64,000 bases of DNA from Rhizobium sp. RCAM05350 (GTDB lineage Bacteria; Pseudomonadota; Alphaproteobacteria; Rhizobiales; Rhizobiaceae), in contig CP087971.1 in NCBI GenBank assembly GCA_024426085.1, positions 132,001 to 196,000 of the forward strand, written 5' to 3'. Shown piece by piece: positions 21,855-32,476 of this stretch (position 1 is its first letter; each line of letters begins with the position of its first letter). Both the position numbers and the translations under genes were made by a program. A model generated the notes under the pieces. That model searched no databases and was not told the DNA's origin. It worked only from the letters and a program-made list of their open reading frames with translations.

Positions 21855-22854
21855 ATGCTCAAGCGCATCAAGAGGCATCAAGTCCGTGTGGGCATGTATA
21901 TCACCGACATTGAAGACTCCTTGCGCGATGAAGCAACGCCTGTCCGCAGCTTTCTGATCAAGGATGAAGCCGCCGCTGCGAAAGTCCGGGCCAGCAATAT
22001 CATCAGTCTCGTCATCGATATCCGCAGGGGTGTCGATGTCAGGGGCAAGCACGGTCCAGCATTCCGACAGGGATGCCGCTCAGCCCAACCTTTCCCGCGC
22101 CTTCACCCAGACCGAAATCAAGGAAGCGCTGCAGACGATCGAGCAGACGAGACCCTTGCTCGATACGCTGTTTTCCGATGTCCGGTTGAGTGGCGCGGCG
22201 ACATTCGGAACCTGCCGATCGCGCTGTTGAACAGATCGCCAAGTCGATGGAAAGCAATCCGGCGGCGCTGATCGGAATTACGCGCCTGAAAACCAAGGAC
22301 GAGTACACCTTCCTGCATTCGATCGCCGTCAGCGCGTTGATGGTGCATTTCGCCCGATTTCTGAAATTCGATGAACCGACGGTGCGCGTTCTGGGTGTCA
22401 GCGGCCTACTCCACGACATTGGCAAGATGGTCATGCCCGACGCGTTGCTGTCGAAGAAGAGCGCGCTGACGGATGAGGAAATGGCGGAGATCCGCACTCA
22501 TCCGGTTCGCGGTTACAATTGCTATCGCGCCAGAGCGACATGCCGCAGACGGTACTCGATGTCTGCCTTCATCATCACGAGCGGATCGACGGCAAGGGCT
22601 ATCCTTTTGGGCTGTCGGACAAGCAGATCAGTGTGCCGGCGCGGCTCGCGGCGATCTGCGATGTCTATGATGCAATGACCTCGGCGCGATCCTACAAGCG
22701 GGCCTGGACGCCCGTCGAGACCCTGCGGATGATGCTGAAATCGGAAGGTCATTTCGATCGGCATCTGCTGGCGCAGTTCAACACCAGCCTGCGCACGTCG
22801 TTTCCCCCCGTGCCGGCCAACGAGCGCCATAATGGCGCCCGCGCGATCCAATAG
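21855..22854 (+). CDS. HD-GYP domain c-di-GMP phosphodiesterase (frame breaks)
   Basis: About 333 residues. The N-terminal DUF3391-type domain reads MLKRIKRHQVRVGMYITDIE. The HD-GYP domain has HSIAVSALMVHFARFL, the metal-binding LLHDIGKMVMPD, EIRTHPVRGY, HHHERIDGKGYPFGL (GYP motif) and AAICDVYDAMTSARSY. All metal ligands expected for hydrolysis of cyclic di-GMP are present. Frame breaks near 22050, 22205 and 22530. It sits between the two apiose transcription units on the opposite strand and is probably unrelated to them. Confidence 0.83.
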
Positions 22855-22872
22855 GCTTGAGGGCCGTGTGGC

Positions 22873-24209
22873 TTATGCCTGAAGTCCATCCCTGATCTGC
22901 GTGAAATAGCCGTCCGATCCGACCTGGCCGCCTTTCAGCGCGATCTGCAGGCCGTTGGTTGCGGCGTAAGTTCCATGTGCCGTGCAGAGAGGCGATCCGG
23001 GCGTTTGCGGCAGCGGTAGCAACGTGGTTAGCGCCTGGACATGCAGTTCGCGCAACGCATGGCTGGAGGTATCGCCGCCGGCGATGACGGCGCGGGTCAG
23101 TTGCTGTTCTTCGACAAGGCGGCGCAGGATCGTGCCGAGCAGGCGGCCGAGGCGATGACGGCTGCCGGGGATGCGGTCGATATCGCCGCCACGATCGGCG
23201 GCGGGGCCGAGCGCCGTGTTGAGGATGACGCTTTCGCCGCGCTTGAGGCTGTCGAGGCCACTGGCGATTGCCCCTTCAAGAGCGGCATTGCCGTTTTCGC
23301 CAAGCAGTTCCAGCGGATCGAGATTGAGGCCGGCAAAACCGTTTTGCGTTGCATGGCGGATCTGCCGTTCGGTGGTGGGTGAGACGCTGCCAGAAACGAC
23401 AGCGATGCGGTCAGCTCTGCCGGGCAGGGGAAACTTTTCCTGCCTTCCGTCAGGCCGGCGGCAGTCCAGGCAGTCAGCAGCGCATATTCGACGCCGGAAG
23501 AACCGGCAACGAACCAGCCGCCTTCGCGTCTCAGGCGCCAGAGCTGGCGGCCGGCATGGGACTGGCTTTCCAAGCTGTCGACATCGAAGAGAACCATGCC
23601 GTCCGCATCCCGGCAAAGACCATCGATCCTGTCATCCGCTCCTGAAGCGGCAAGCATGGAGAGATCGGCCAATCCGGTTTTCAGCGCGGTCTGTGCGCTC
23701 AGGTGCAGGCGCAGGTCGGCTTCGGCCATGGGCGTAACCGGGTGTCGGCTCATGACGGGATGGCGGTCGATGCGGTAGACATCGCCCTGATAGGCCGCAA
23801 AGAGATGGCCGAAGGCGGTGTAGCGTTTCAGCTGCGGCGCGCCGACCAGAACGGGGATATAGGGCTGGTCGAACAGGTTCTTGCCGATCTCCACGGCCTT
23901 GCCGATATTGCCAATGGCCGGGCTGGAATCGAAGGTCGAGCAGACTTTGTAATGGCAGATATCGGCGCCGAGGCTCTTCAGCCAGCGGAAAGCCGGGGTC
24001 AGGTTTTCCGCCATCCAATTCGGCGTTTCGCTGCGGCTGGTGCCGGCAAGGCCGATGGCGCGGCAGTGGCCGAAGCGTTTCAGCAGGACTTCATCCGGCA
24101 CGTCCATGAACAGCACGGTCTCGACGCCATTAGAGGCCAGTGCCTCCATGACATCGGTGGAGCCCGTCAGGTCGTCGCCATAATAGGAGAGGAGGGGATG
24201 TGCGGTCAT
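22873..24209 (-). CDS. oiaK: 3-oxo-isoapionate kinase, DUF1537/four-carbon acid sugar kinase family (frame break)
   Basis: ATP-dependent phosphorylation of 3-oxo-isoapionate to the 4-phosphate. About 445 residues. The N-terminal domain starts YYGDDLTGSTDVMEAL, the substrate-side motif of the family, with KVCSTFDSSPAIGNIG further on; the C-terminal nucleotide-binding domain has AVIAGGDTSSHAL. One frame break near 23425, in a c-run. ATG at 24209 lies 5 bases after the oiaX stop, so the two are co-transcribed. The symbol rests on family plus context; DUF1537 kinases act on several acids. Confidence 0.8.
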
Positions 24210-24214
24210 GACGT

Positions 24215-25468
24215 CTACTCGCTGGCACTGCCGAATTTCTGGATGGAGGCGGCAAGCTCCGGGTGATCCTTGGCATAGGTTTCAAGCGGGATATCGGCGA
24301 CGGCCGCCTGCCAGGCCTGCTGCACGGCGCGCACGCCCGCCGCCGGGCCGCCGGGATGGCTGACGATGCCGCCGCCACAGAGATAGAGCAGATCGGTGGT
24401 GCGGCCGGTGCGGCGATAGGTTTCCGGTGCCTGGCCACCCCACTGGCCGGAGCCGGCGACGGGGAGGGCACAGTCGGATTGGTCGAACAGGGGCGTGGTG
24501 ACGGCCTTGAAGCTCTCGACAAAACTGTCGTCCGGCTCCCAGTATTTGACGCCGATACCGTTGATCTGGAATTGGTCGACTCCGAGAAGCCGCCAGAATT
24601 GCTGCCAGACCTTAAAATCGAAGCCGATGCCGGGATGGCGGGTGAGCACGTCCCAGCCGTTGCGATGGGCATGCAGCACAAGACCGGAGCGCTTGCGCAG
24701 GAACGCCATGCCGCCCATGCCGATGGAGTTGATGTTGACCACGGCACAATTGCCGCCGGCCGCAAGAACCTGGTCATGGTTGCGCATCATCTCGTCAGGA
24801 TCGGTCGCCGAAATGCCGAAGGCATACATCACCTTCTTGCCGGTCTTCTGCTCGTGATCGAGAATTTTTGGCATGATGGTGGCAACGCGCTCGCTGAGCG
24901 GCGAATAGGCCGGGCTCATCAGCTTCTCGTCGTCCTTGATGAAATCGACGCCGGACCCGATGAGTTCTCCCACCAACTCGGCCGTTTCATACGGACGCAG
25001 GCCAAGCGCCGGCTTGACGATCGTACCGATGATCGGCCGGTCATAAACACCGGTGAGCTTGCGGCTGCCGGGCTGGCCGAATTGCGGGCCGGGATAGGCG
25101 GACCTGTATTCCTGCGGCAGTTTCAGATCGACGACCCGCAGGCCGGTCATGCCGCGGATCGAGAAAATGCCGCCGACTGCGATGGTCATCAGCGCGGAAA
25201 GGTCGGTACCGATGGCATCAAGCGGGAAGGCGATATCGACATCGGCGCGGCGGATGGGGCCGTGGCCCGCCTGCGCTTCCGGCCAGCTCGGACGGTCGGT
25301 GTCGGCAAGCGGTCGGATGGCAAGCACGCGGGCGGCGACGCGGGCCTTCAATTCCGGCGTTTCGCCGGGAACGGGCACGAAGGTGCCGGTCGACTGGTCG
25401 CTGGCGATCTTGTCCGCCATGGCCTCGATGCTGCCGGACGTTTCAATTCTATAGGTGACGACGATCAT
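24215..25468 (-). CDS. oiaX: RuBisCO-like protein, 3-oxo-isoapionate-4-phosphate transcarboxylase/hydrolase
   Basis: Intact 417-residue form IV RuBisCO homologue. Kept: GTIVKPALGL (Lys152, equivalent to RuBisCO K175), the carbamylation and metal site FIKDDE (Lys178, Asp180, Glu181), LHAHRN (His268-Arg269, as HxHR), SGQWGG (Ser340) and the phosphate-binding CGGGIVSHPGG. Changed: the second lysine of KPK is Ala154 and the H327-type histidine is missing, so it cannot fix CO2 as RuBisCO does. From known apiose biochemistry, OiaX converts 3-oxo-isoapionate 4-phosphate to 3-phosphoglycerate and glycolate. Start at 25468, with the shared motif 60 bases upstream. Confidence 0.87.
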   Translation of the reverse strand: MIVVTYRIETSGSIEAMADKIASDQSTGTFVPVPGETPELKARVAARVLAIRPLADTDRPSWPEAQAGHGPIRRADVDIAFPLDAIGTDLSALMTIAVGGIFSIRGMTGLRVVDLKLPQEYRSAYPGPQFGQPGSRKLTGVYDRPIIGTIVKPALGLRPYETAELVGELIGSGVDFIKDDEKLMSPAYSPLSERVATIMPKILDHEQKTGKKVMYAFGISATDPDEMMRNHDQVLAAGGNCAVVNINSIGMGGMAFLRKRSGLVLHAHRNGWDVLTRHPGIGFDFKVWQQFWRLLGVDQFQINGIGVKYWEPDDSFVESFKAVTTPLFDQSDCALPVAGSGQWGGQAPETYRRTGRTTDLLYLCGGGIVSHPGGPAAGVRAVQQAWQAAVADIPLETYAKDHPELAASIQKFGSASE

Positions 25469-25527
25469 GATCGTGCAAAACTCTCCCGGCTTGGCAATTC
25501 CCGGCCAATTCGATCTGGCGCGTTTTC

Positions 25528-25546
25528 GGCAACTGGTATAATGAGT
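25528..25546 (-). promoter_or_regulatory. 19-base motif upstream of oiaX (regulon site 2)
   Basis: ggcaactggtataatgagt, an exact match to 21473-21491. It lies 60 bases before oiaX and 106 bases before the divergent GntR gene, so it could serve both promoters. Confidence 0.65.
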
Positions 25547-25651
25547 ATATCAATTAAGCAAGAGGAAGCTTGCATCGGCGACGATGAATGTGGACTGCAG
25601 CGCTCTGCAAGCAGGCGCGCATTTCCTTCAGGACGGGAGCGGTGCATAACG

Positions 25652-26389
25652 ATGGCGAATGTAAACCAGCGAGATACCATGGGCCAGCAGACCGAACAGA
25701 TCGTCCGTCGCAAGCTTTCCGATGAGGTTTTCGCGCGGCTGAAGGCGATGATCACCTCCGGCGAATTGCAGCCCGGTGATGACATGCCCTCCGAGCGCGA
25801 ACTGATGGAACGTTTCGGAGGTCGGCCGCCCGGCCATCCGCGAGGCGATGCAGGCGCTGGCGGGTATGGGGCTGGTGGTGATCTCACATGGCGAGCGCGC
25901 CAAGGTGCTGGAACTGACGGCACAATCGATCTTCCGCCAGATGGATATGACCGCGAAGATCATGCTGGCGAAATCGTCGGATTCGCTGGAGCACCTGAAA
26001 AGCGCCCGTATCTTCTTCAGAACGCGGCATGGCACGCGAGGCGGCTCTGAAGGCCGGCGCGAACGACATCGCTGAACTGCGCGAAATCCTCGAGCGGCAG
26101 CACGCATCGCTGGGTGATGCCGAAGCCTTCATCGCCGCCGATATGGAATTTCATACACGGATCGCCCGGATTTCAGCGCAACCCGATCTACGTTGCCGTC
26201 AGCGAGGCTATGCTTGCCTGGCTGAAGGAGTATCACACCGAAATGCTGATCTGGACCGGCAAGGAAAAGTTCACGCTGGCCGAGCACGAAGAGATTATCA
26301 CCTGCCTGGAAGCCGGCGATCCGGATGCCGCCGAACAGGCCGTGCTGAAACATCTGGAACGGTCGCGGGCGCTTTACGCGGCGAAATGA
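25652..26389 (+). CDS. GntR family regulator, FCD subfamily (frame breaks)
   Basis: About 245 residues. The winged helix reads KLSDEVFARLKAMITSGEL then QPGDDMPSERELMERFG and, after a break near 25820, VGRPAIREAMQALAGMGLV. The FCD ligand domain has AAADMEFH-type motif IAADMEFHTRIARIS and ends HEEIITCLEAGDPDAAEQAV, with breaks near 26020 and 26180. Conserved Asp and His metal ligands appear present. Start at 25652 (or 25679). Divergent from oiaX, it is the likely repressor of the apiose regulon (inference). Confidence 0.82.
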
Positions 26390-26411
26390 CAGGCGCGAGT
26401 GCCATCAGCGT

Positions 26412-26863
26412 TCAATAGGGTGTGCCGTCCTTGTGCACGAACCGGCCGTCGGTATTGGCGCTCATCATATCGATATCGGAACAGGTGGTGAGGTCATCCC
26501 AGTGGCGTGAGCCCATCTCCAGGTAAACCGCCGTCGCCTCCGACCTGTTGATCATGTGGTGGCCATTGCCGGAGTTTTTGGAAACGCCGCGCAGTCACCC
26601 GCCCGCAACACCGTCTCGCCATCGTCCTCGACAAGAATAACTTCGCCTTTCAGAATATAGACCAGTTCGTCCTCGTGGCTGTGCCAGTGACGCTGACTGG
26701 ACCAGCCGCCGGGCGGCAGGGCCATCAGGTTGACGCCGAAATCCAGAAGCCCGCCGGCATCCCCCAAGCGCTTGCGTGTCCGGGTTGCACAGGGTCCATC
26801 ATGGGGCGGCGGATAGCCCGAACCCTTGATGGCGGGCACGGTAGCGATATCGATCTTGGGCAT
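26412..26863 (-). CDS. Cupin domain protein (frame break)
   Basis: About 150 residues with one beta-barrel cupin. Motif 1 is HWHSHEDELVYILKGE, giving two His and one Glu as metal ligands, and motif 2 is AGDCAAFPK then SGNGHHMINRS, supplying the last His after a break near 26580 in an a-run. The tail reads VYLEMGSRHWDDLT and ends at 26412. Proteins of this pattern are small metal-binding cupins of unknown substrate. It is convergent with the GntR gene and precedes the oxidase genes in the same direction. Confidence 0.75.
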
Positions 26864-26944
26864 GTTGCTGCTCCCTCGTTCGGTATTCGCAGTTTAACTC
26901 AGCGCGCCGCGCAAGTCCCACACCTGTAGCCTGCTCGGCAAACA

Positions 26945-28325
26945 TTACCGTGTCGGCGGGATCACCTTGCCGGGGTTCATGATGCCGTTGGGGTCGAGCG
27001 CCGTCTTGATGCGGCGCATAACGCCGATCTCGGCTTCGCTGCAGGAATGATCGAGGAAATCGCGCTTCAGCGTGCCGATGCCGTGTTCGGCGGAGATCGA
27101 GCCCTTGTATTTCCGGACGAAATCATAGGCGATGGCGTCGATTTCGTGCAGGTCGTGCTCGCTTGGGGTTTCGATCCAGGCCGCCACATGCAGGTTGCTG
27201 TCGCCGACATGGCCGAAGAACGACACATGGGCCGCGGGGAAGCGGGCAAGCAGAGCCCTTTCGCAATCGCCGGCGAAATCATCGAGCTGGCCGATCGGCA
27301 GGCTGATGTCGAGATTGATCAGGCCAGGCAAGAGCTGGTCCATCATGTGCCCCTCACGCACCGACCAGAAGGCGCGTGCCTCCTTTTCCGACTGGGCAAT
27401 CAGCGCATCCGTGACAAGTCCGTCTTCGAAGGCCTTGCCGAGGAAGGTTTCAGAAGCGCCCTTGTCCTCGTCGCTGCCATTGGCATCCTGCTCGATGATG
27501 ACGATGAACGGGTAGGCCTTGTCGAAGAACGTCAGGTTGAGTGCCTCGGCGTTGAAGCGGAAAAAATTCTGCCACATCGCCTCGAAGGCCGACAGGCCGG
27601 GCAAGCCGCGCTGGGCGGATTTCAGCAGTGAGACGACATGGTCGTAGCTTTCGATGGCGCAGAGCGCCGTCAGCCGCGCGGCAGGCAGGGGGCGCAAGCG
27701 CAACACAGCGCGGGTGACGATGCCGAGCGTGCCTTCCGAGCCGATGAACAGTTGGCGCAGATCATAGCCGGTATTGTTCTTGGTCATCCGGTTGAGCGAT
27801 GAGAGCACGGTGCCATCGGCCAGCACGGCTTCGAGGCCGAGCACGTTGTCGCGGGTGACGCCATGGCGAATAACGCGGATGCCGCCGGCATTGGTGGAGA
27901 TATTGCCGCCGATCTGGCAGGAGCCGCGGGCGCCGAGATCGATCGGCAGCAGGAAACCGGCGGTTTCCGCCACCAGTTGCGCCATTTCCAGCGGGGTGCC
28001 GGCCAGAACAGTCATGGTGCCGGCTGCCGTATCGATGTCCTCCACCCCGGACATTCGCTCCAGCGATATTGCGATGTCGCCAGCGCGTGCATTGGCGCCG
28101 CCGGCAAGACCAGTGAGGCCGCCCTGCGGCACGACGGGTTGATGGTGGCGGTCGCAGATGGCGAGCGCGGTTGCGACCTGTTCTGTGCTTGCAGGGACGC
28201 AGCACGGCGAGCGGTAGGGATTTGCCGGTGCCGCTGGCGTCGCTGCGGTAGCGGCCGCCGATGGCGTTGCCGGTAAGCACCACGTCCGTGCCAAGGGCTG
28301 CGATCAGGTCGTCGATAACGGTCAT
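26945..28325 (-). CDS. FAD-binding oxidase of the GlcD / D-2-hydroxyacid dehydrogenase type (frame break)
   Basis: About 460 residues. The FAD-binding PCMH domain has VVPQGGLTGLAGGANA, LGARGSCQIGGNISTNAGG and IGSEGTLGIVT. The C-terminal cap has FGHVGDSNLHVAAW, AEHGIGTLKRDFL and DPNGIMNPGKVIP, the metal-binding and end motifs of the D-lactate/glycolate oxidase group. One frame break near 28200 (extra t after ccc). ATG at 28325 lies 16 bases after the FMN oxidase gene, so they form an operon. Substrates are likely 2-hydroxy acids; glycolate is a good candidate in this context. Confidence 0.85.
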
Positions 28326-28341
28326 GGTTCTGGTCTCCGCT

Positions 28342-29498
28342 TCAGCCCGGATTGGGCGCGTAGAGGAAGGAGGGCAGGTCGGCGACCGTGCGGCAGCCGA
28401 GCTGGGCCATTGCGCCGGACAGTTCCGCCTTGAGAATGGTCATCAGGTGATCGCCACCGGCAGTACCCATCGCGGCGCTGGCAAAGATGAAGGGGCGGCC
28501 GATCAGGACGAAATCGGCGCCGAGCGCCAGCAAGCGCAGACATCGAGGCCCGAGCGGACACCGCCATCGGCGGCGATCAACGTATCGGGGCCGAGGGCGC
28601 GGCGGATCGCGGGCAGGATGGAGACGGCGGTGGGCGCGGCATCGAGCTGGCGGCCGCCGTGATTGGAGACGATCAAGCCGTCGGCGCCCATTGCCAGATA
28701 GGCCTGCGCTTCCGAAACGTCGAGCACGCCCTTGATCAGCAGCCTGCCTTTCCAGGCATCGCGGATGCGGCGGACGCGCTCGGCGCCAAGATGTCCGGTC
28801 ATGACGCGGCCGACGAATTCCGCCGACTGCTTGAGCGACGAGCCCTTGGGATAATAGGGCGACAGGTTCTCGAAATCGGGAATGCCGTGGCGCAGCACAT
28901 GGCTTGCCCAGTGCGGATGGGTAGCGATCTGGAACATGGTCTTCAGATCGAGGATCGGCGGCACGGACATGCCGTTGCGGATATCGCGCTCGCGGCGGGT
29001 GGGGGCGGGAATATCGACGGTGAGCACCAGCGTCTGGTAGCCGGACCTAGCCGCACGGGCGATCATGTCGGCCTCCATGGCCGGATCGTTGGGCGGGGTA
29101 GAATTGGAACCAGCCATTGTCGCCGACAATGGGGCCGATAGTTTCCATCGCACGGTTGGCAAAAGTCGAGAGCACATGCGGGATGTTGTGCGCCTTGGCA
29201 GCCTGTGCCAACGGCACTTCGCAACCCGGCCAGAGCAGGCCGGCAAGGCCGAGCGGAGCGACGCCGAACGGCGCGTCGAACCGTTTTCCGAACACGGTGA
29301 CGCTCAGATCCGGGGAAGGAGCTTCCGAGAGATAGCGGGGCATCAGCTCGATCGTGTCGAAGCTTTCGACATTGCGCCGAACGCTGCTTTCCCGGCCAAG
29401 GCCGCCGACCAAATAGTCATGCACGAACCCCGGCATGCGCCCGCGGCCACCTTCTCCATATCGGCAACGCAGGGAAAACGTCTGTTGAGGTCTGTCAT
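28342..29498 (-). CDS. FMN-dependent alpha-hydroxy acid oxidase/dehydrogenase (frame breaks)
   Basis: About 385 residues of the LldD / glycolate oxidase / mandelate dehydrogenase family. ATG at 29498 gives MTDLNRRFPCVADMEK. Motifs: FGVAPLGLAGLLWPG (FMN site), NGWFQFYP, TVDIPAPTRRERDIRNG, LLIKGVLDVSEAQAYLAMG (Lys), and the active-site GLIVSNHGGRQLD with catalytic His and Arg, then IAADGGVRSG. Breaks near 29440, 29100 and 28535. It oxidises an L-2-hydroxy acid to the 2-oxo acid and reduces quinone or oxygen. It shares an operon with the GlcD-type gene. Confidence 0.85.
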
Positions 29499-29697
29499 GC
29501 TTGGTCCGGATGCTCCTCGATTCGGTCGATACTTTAGCGCTTCCAGCGCAGGAACAGAAAGCCCCGCAACCTCATACCCGTGGGCAAGGGGCTGCTGGTG
29601 CGCTGCATAAATGTCCAAATCCAATGCGCCGTGATGCCCCTTGGAAAAGGCGTATTTTCCGAAGCTCCGGAGGGTACTGGCTGGAATGTAACTTGAC

Positions 29698-29713
29698 TAT
29701 TATATTCATAATA
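29698..29713. promoter_or_regulatory. AT-rich inverted repeat between divergent genes
   Basis: tattat-attc-ataata within an AT-rich patch, 200 bases before the FMN oxidase start and 35 bases before the next plus-strand gene. A candidate operator or promoter for the adenylation-acyltransferase gene. Confidence 0.4.
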
Positions 29714-29747
29714 TCTAACGAGGCACCGGTTTCCCCGTTTCGATTTC

Positions 29748-32380
29748 ATGAGCTTGTCAGTGATGCCGCCAACCTTTTTGTCCGCAATTGCTGAAGGTGG
29801 AGATCGGGTCGCCCTTCGGCTTCCGGGTTCTGCGGTCGTAACCTATTCTGAACTCGATGACCGGATGACGCGCTTTGCTGCCAGCATCGGCAACGAGCGC
29901 AAGAAACTGATCGCGATTGAAGCGCATTCCGCCGATCAGGCGATCGTCGCATATCTGTCAGCGCTGCGGGCCGGGCACGCGGTTGCCATGCTGCAGCCGG
30001 GCGCACCGGACGTTCTGGCCGATTTCGAGGCGCGCTTTTCCCCTGATATGGTCTTTCAAAGAACCGGCGAACGCTGGCGCCTGACCCAAACGGGCGGTGG
30101 CTCCTCGCATCTCGGTCTCCACGACGATCTTGCCCTTGTTCTTAGGACATCCGGCAGTTCGGGCATCCCGAGAGCGGTGCGGCTTTCAGCTGCAAACCTG
30201 ACGGCCAACGCGAACTCGATCGGCAAATATCTGGCGCTCCAGCCCGATGATTGCGCCTGCTGCATCCTGCCGCTGCACTATTCCTATGGGCTCTCGGTTC
30301 TCAATTCACATATGAGCGCTGGCGCCACCGTCTGTCTTCCCGGCGTGTCGGTTCACGATCCCGCCTTTCTGTCGATGCTGGAAGAGGCAGGTTGCACAAA
30401 CTTCGCAGGCGTACCCTATTCCTACGAACTTCTGGAAAAATCGGGTTTCCACAAACGGCGCTTCTCAGATCTTAGGTTCATGACGGTCGCCGGCGGCCGC
30501 ATGTCTGCCGATCTTGTTCGGCAATACAATCGCCATATGCGCGCAAACGGCGGCGAGTTCTTCGCTATGTATGGCCAGACCGAGGCCACGGCGCGGATCG
30601 CCTACGTGCCGCCGGACCGCCTGGAAGGCAATGAAGATCGTATCGGCGTTGCCATCCCCGACGGAGAGTTGTTGCTGCTTGACGAGAGCGGCAGACCCGT
30701 CACGACAAGCGGCGCGGAAGGTCAGCTCGTTTATACCGGCCCCAACGTCATGATGGGTTATGGCGAGACACGCAAAGACCTCGCCCACGGACATGAGCTT
30801 TCGAGCCTGAAAACCGGCGATCTGGCTATGCGGGACGAAAACGGTCTCTACCGCATCACCGGGCGGATCAGCCGCTTCTCGAAAATTGCCGGCATCAGGA
30901 TCGGTCATGATTTTCTGGAAGCCGCGCTTGTCGCACAGGGTGTTCAAGCAGCTGTGGTCGGCGATGACCGGATCATTCAGGTGTTCGTTTGCGGTGATTT
31001 CGACAGCGATCATGTTTGCAGCCTGCTGGTTGAGGCAAGCGGTCTGACCGCCATGCAGATCAGGGTAAACAGGATGCGGGAACTGCCGCGTCTTTCGTCT
31101 GGCAAAATCGACTACGCGTCGCTCAGCCAAAATGCGGAGGCAGAGCCTTCCGGCAAGACGGTTCGCTCGGTCGAGGAGGCGTTCGCGCAGGTGTTTTATC
31201 CCAGGCGCGTGACGGGGCGGGACAGCTTCGTCACACTCGGCGGTGACTCCCTGCGTTTCGTCCAGCTTTCGTTGGAACTCGATCGGCTGATGGCGACAGT
31301 CCCCGAGGGATGGGAAAACCTGCCCGTCAGTACCCTATCGGCGGGGTTGGGGACAACGTCGGCGCGGAAATCCATGAGGCGATCCGTCGGCATCGACATT
31401 TTCCTTCGGGCCTTGGCAATCCTTCTGGTCGTCGTCCATCACGAAACCTTATGGCCGATACCGGGCGGCTCTGGCGTGATGATGCTGCTCGTCGGATACA
31501 GTCTGGCGCGGTTCCAGTCACAGGCTCTGTTTGCCGGTCGCTGGGAAGCGCTGGTTCACCCGCTGCTGCAGGTCTTGGTGCCATATTTCGCGATCGTTGC
31601 AGCCTATGCGTTTGCATGGGGGGAGATCCCCTGGGCGTCTGTGACGCTCACCGGCAATTTCGGATATGCCGATCCGGAACACCACACCATGATCCCTTAT
31701 CTTTATTGGTTCGTGGAGGCTTATGTTCAAACGATCGCCGTCGTCGTTGTCCCCTTTTTCCTGCCCCGCTTTCGACGCTGGGCGCGTGCATATCCCTTTG
31801 AAGCCGGCCTGGTCTTCCTAGCCTTCGGAGGTGCTGGCGCGATTTGCGATTCCCCCGTTGATCGACATCGGTAATCGGCAGGTCTTCACGCTGCCGTGGG
31901 TGTTTCACAGCGCCATGTTCGGCTGGGGCGTTGCTTTTGCCGATACGGTCTCGAAGCGGGCAATCCTCCTGTCGATCGGGGCGGTCGTTCTTGGTTATCT
32001 CGGGATTGCCGAAAGCGTATGGATAGGCACGAGCATCAAATATGCGACGCTGTTCGTCGCGCTGGCCGCCTTGTTGTTTGTGCCAAGGATAAGGCTGCCG
32101 AAAGGTCTGGTCGGGTTGGTCCTGACGATCTCGGCGGCGAGCTTCCCGATCTATCTCTTTCACCGTTTCGTGCCCGAGGTACTGATGCAGCCCATCGTCG
32201 GACACCTGCCACCGGCGTTCCTGCAAATCATGTCCATTGCAGGGGGGCATCGCAATCGGCTTGTTGATGCGATCGGTACAGCAGCACAGTTTGCGTTTTC
32301 TCTCGGCAAGGTCGAAGAATTTCACATCCCTGCCAGGGGATCACTCCGCGTATGGGGAAAAGGTGAAATTCCAGAGCTGA
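29748..32380 (+). CDS. Adenylation - carrier protein - acyltransferase-3 fusion protein (two frame breaks)
   Basis: About 877 residues. Residues 1-460 form an AMP-forming ligase domain: LRTSGSSGIPRAV (phosphate loop, near 132), FAMYGQTEATARIAY (near 272), SLKTGDLAMRDENG (near 353), GRISRFSKIAGIRIG and the catalytic lysine in RLSSGKIDY (near 451). Residues 465-540 are a carrier domain with FVTLGGDSLRFVQL, Ser501 being the phosphopantetheine site. From 545 an acyltransferase-3 membrane domain starts GIDIFLRALAILLVVVHHE, with the family His, and continues through about ten helices. Breaks near 31842 and 32240 (extra g in a run of six). The end, RFLSARSKNFTSL, stops at 32380. It probably activates a carboxylic acid, loads it on itself and transfers it across or at the membrane. 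The acid and acceptor are unknown. Confidence 0.82.
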
Positions 32381-32419
32381 GCCGCCGCCATCCACCTCGC
32401 CGAATGGATGGAATGGCCA

Positions 32420-32448
32420 CACTGTCCTCCCGGACGGGGAGGACAGTG
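32420..32448. terminator. Hairpin between convergent genes
   Basis: Perfect 12-bp stem cactgtcctccc / gggaggacagtg with loop ggacg, between the ends of the fusion gene (plus) and the amidinotransferase-family gene (minus). No T-run, so it may act as a weak terminator or an mRNA end-protecting stem. Confidence 0.55.
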
Positions 32449-32476
32449 CAAAGAGGCAGGGCAGAGGGTTTCGTGC

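Noticed and set aside
24215-25468. Genuine CO2-fixing RuBisCO
   Set aside because: Length, missing catalytic lysine and histidine, and apiose gene context fit a RuBisCO-like protein.
29748-32380. NRPS module
   Set aside because: There is an adenylation and a carrier domain but no condensation or thioesterase domain; the transferase is a membrane acyltransferase-3.
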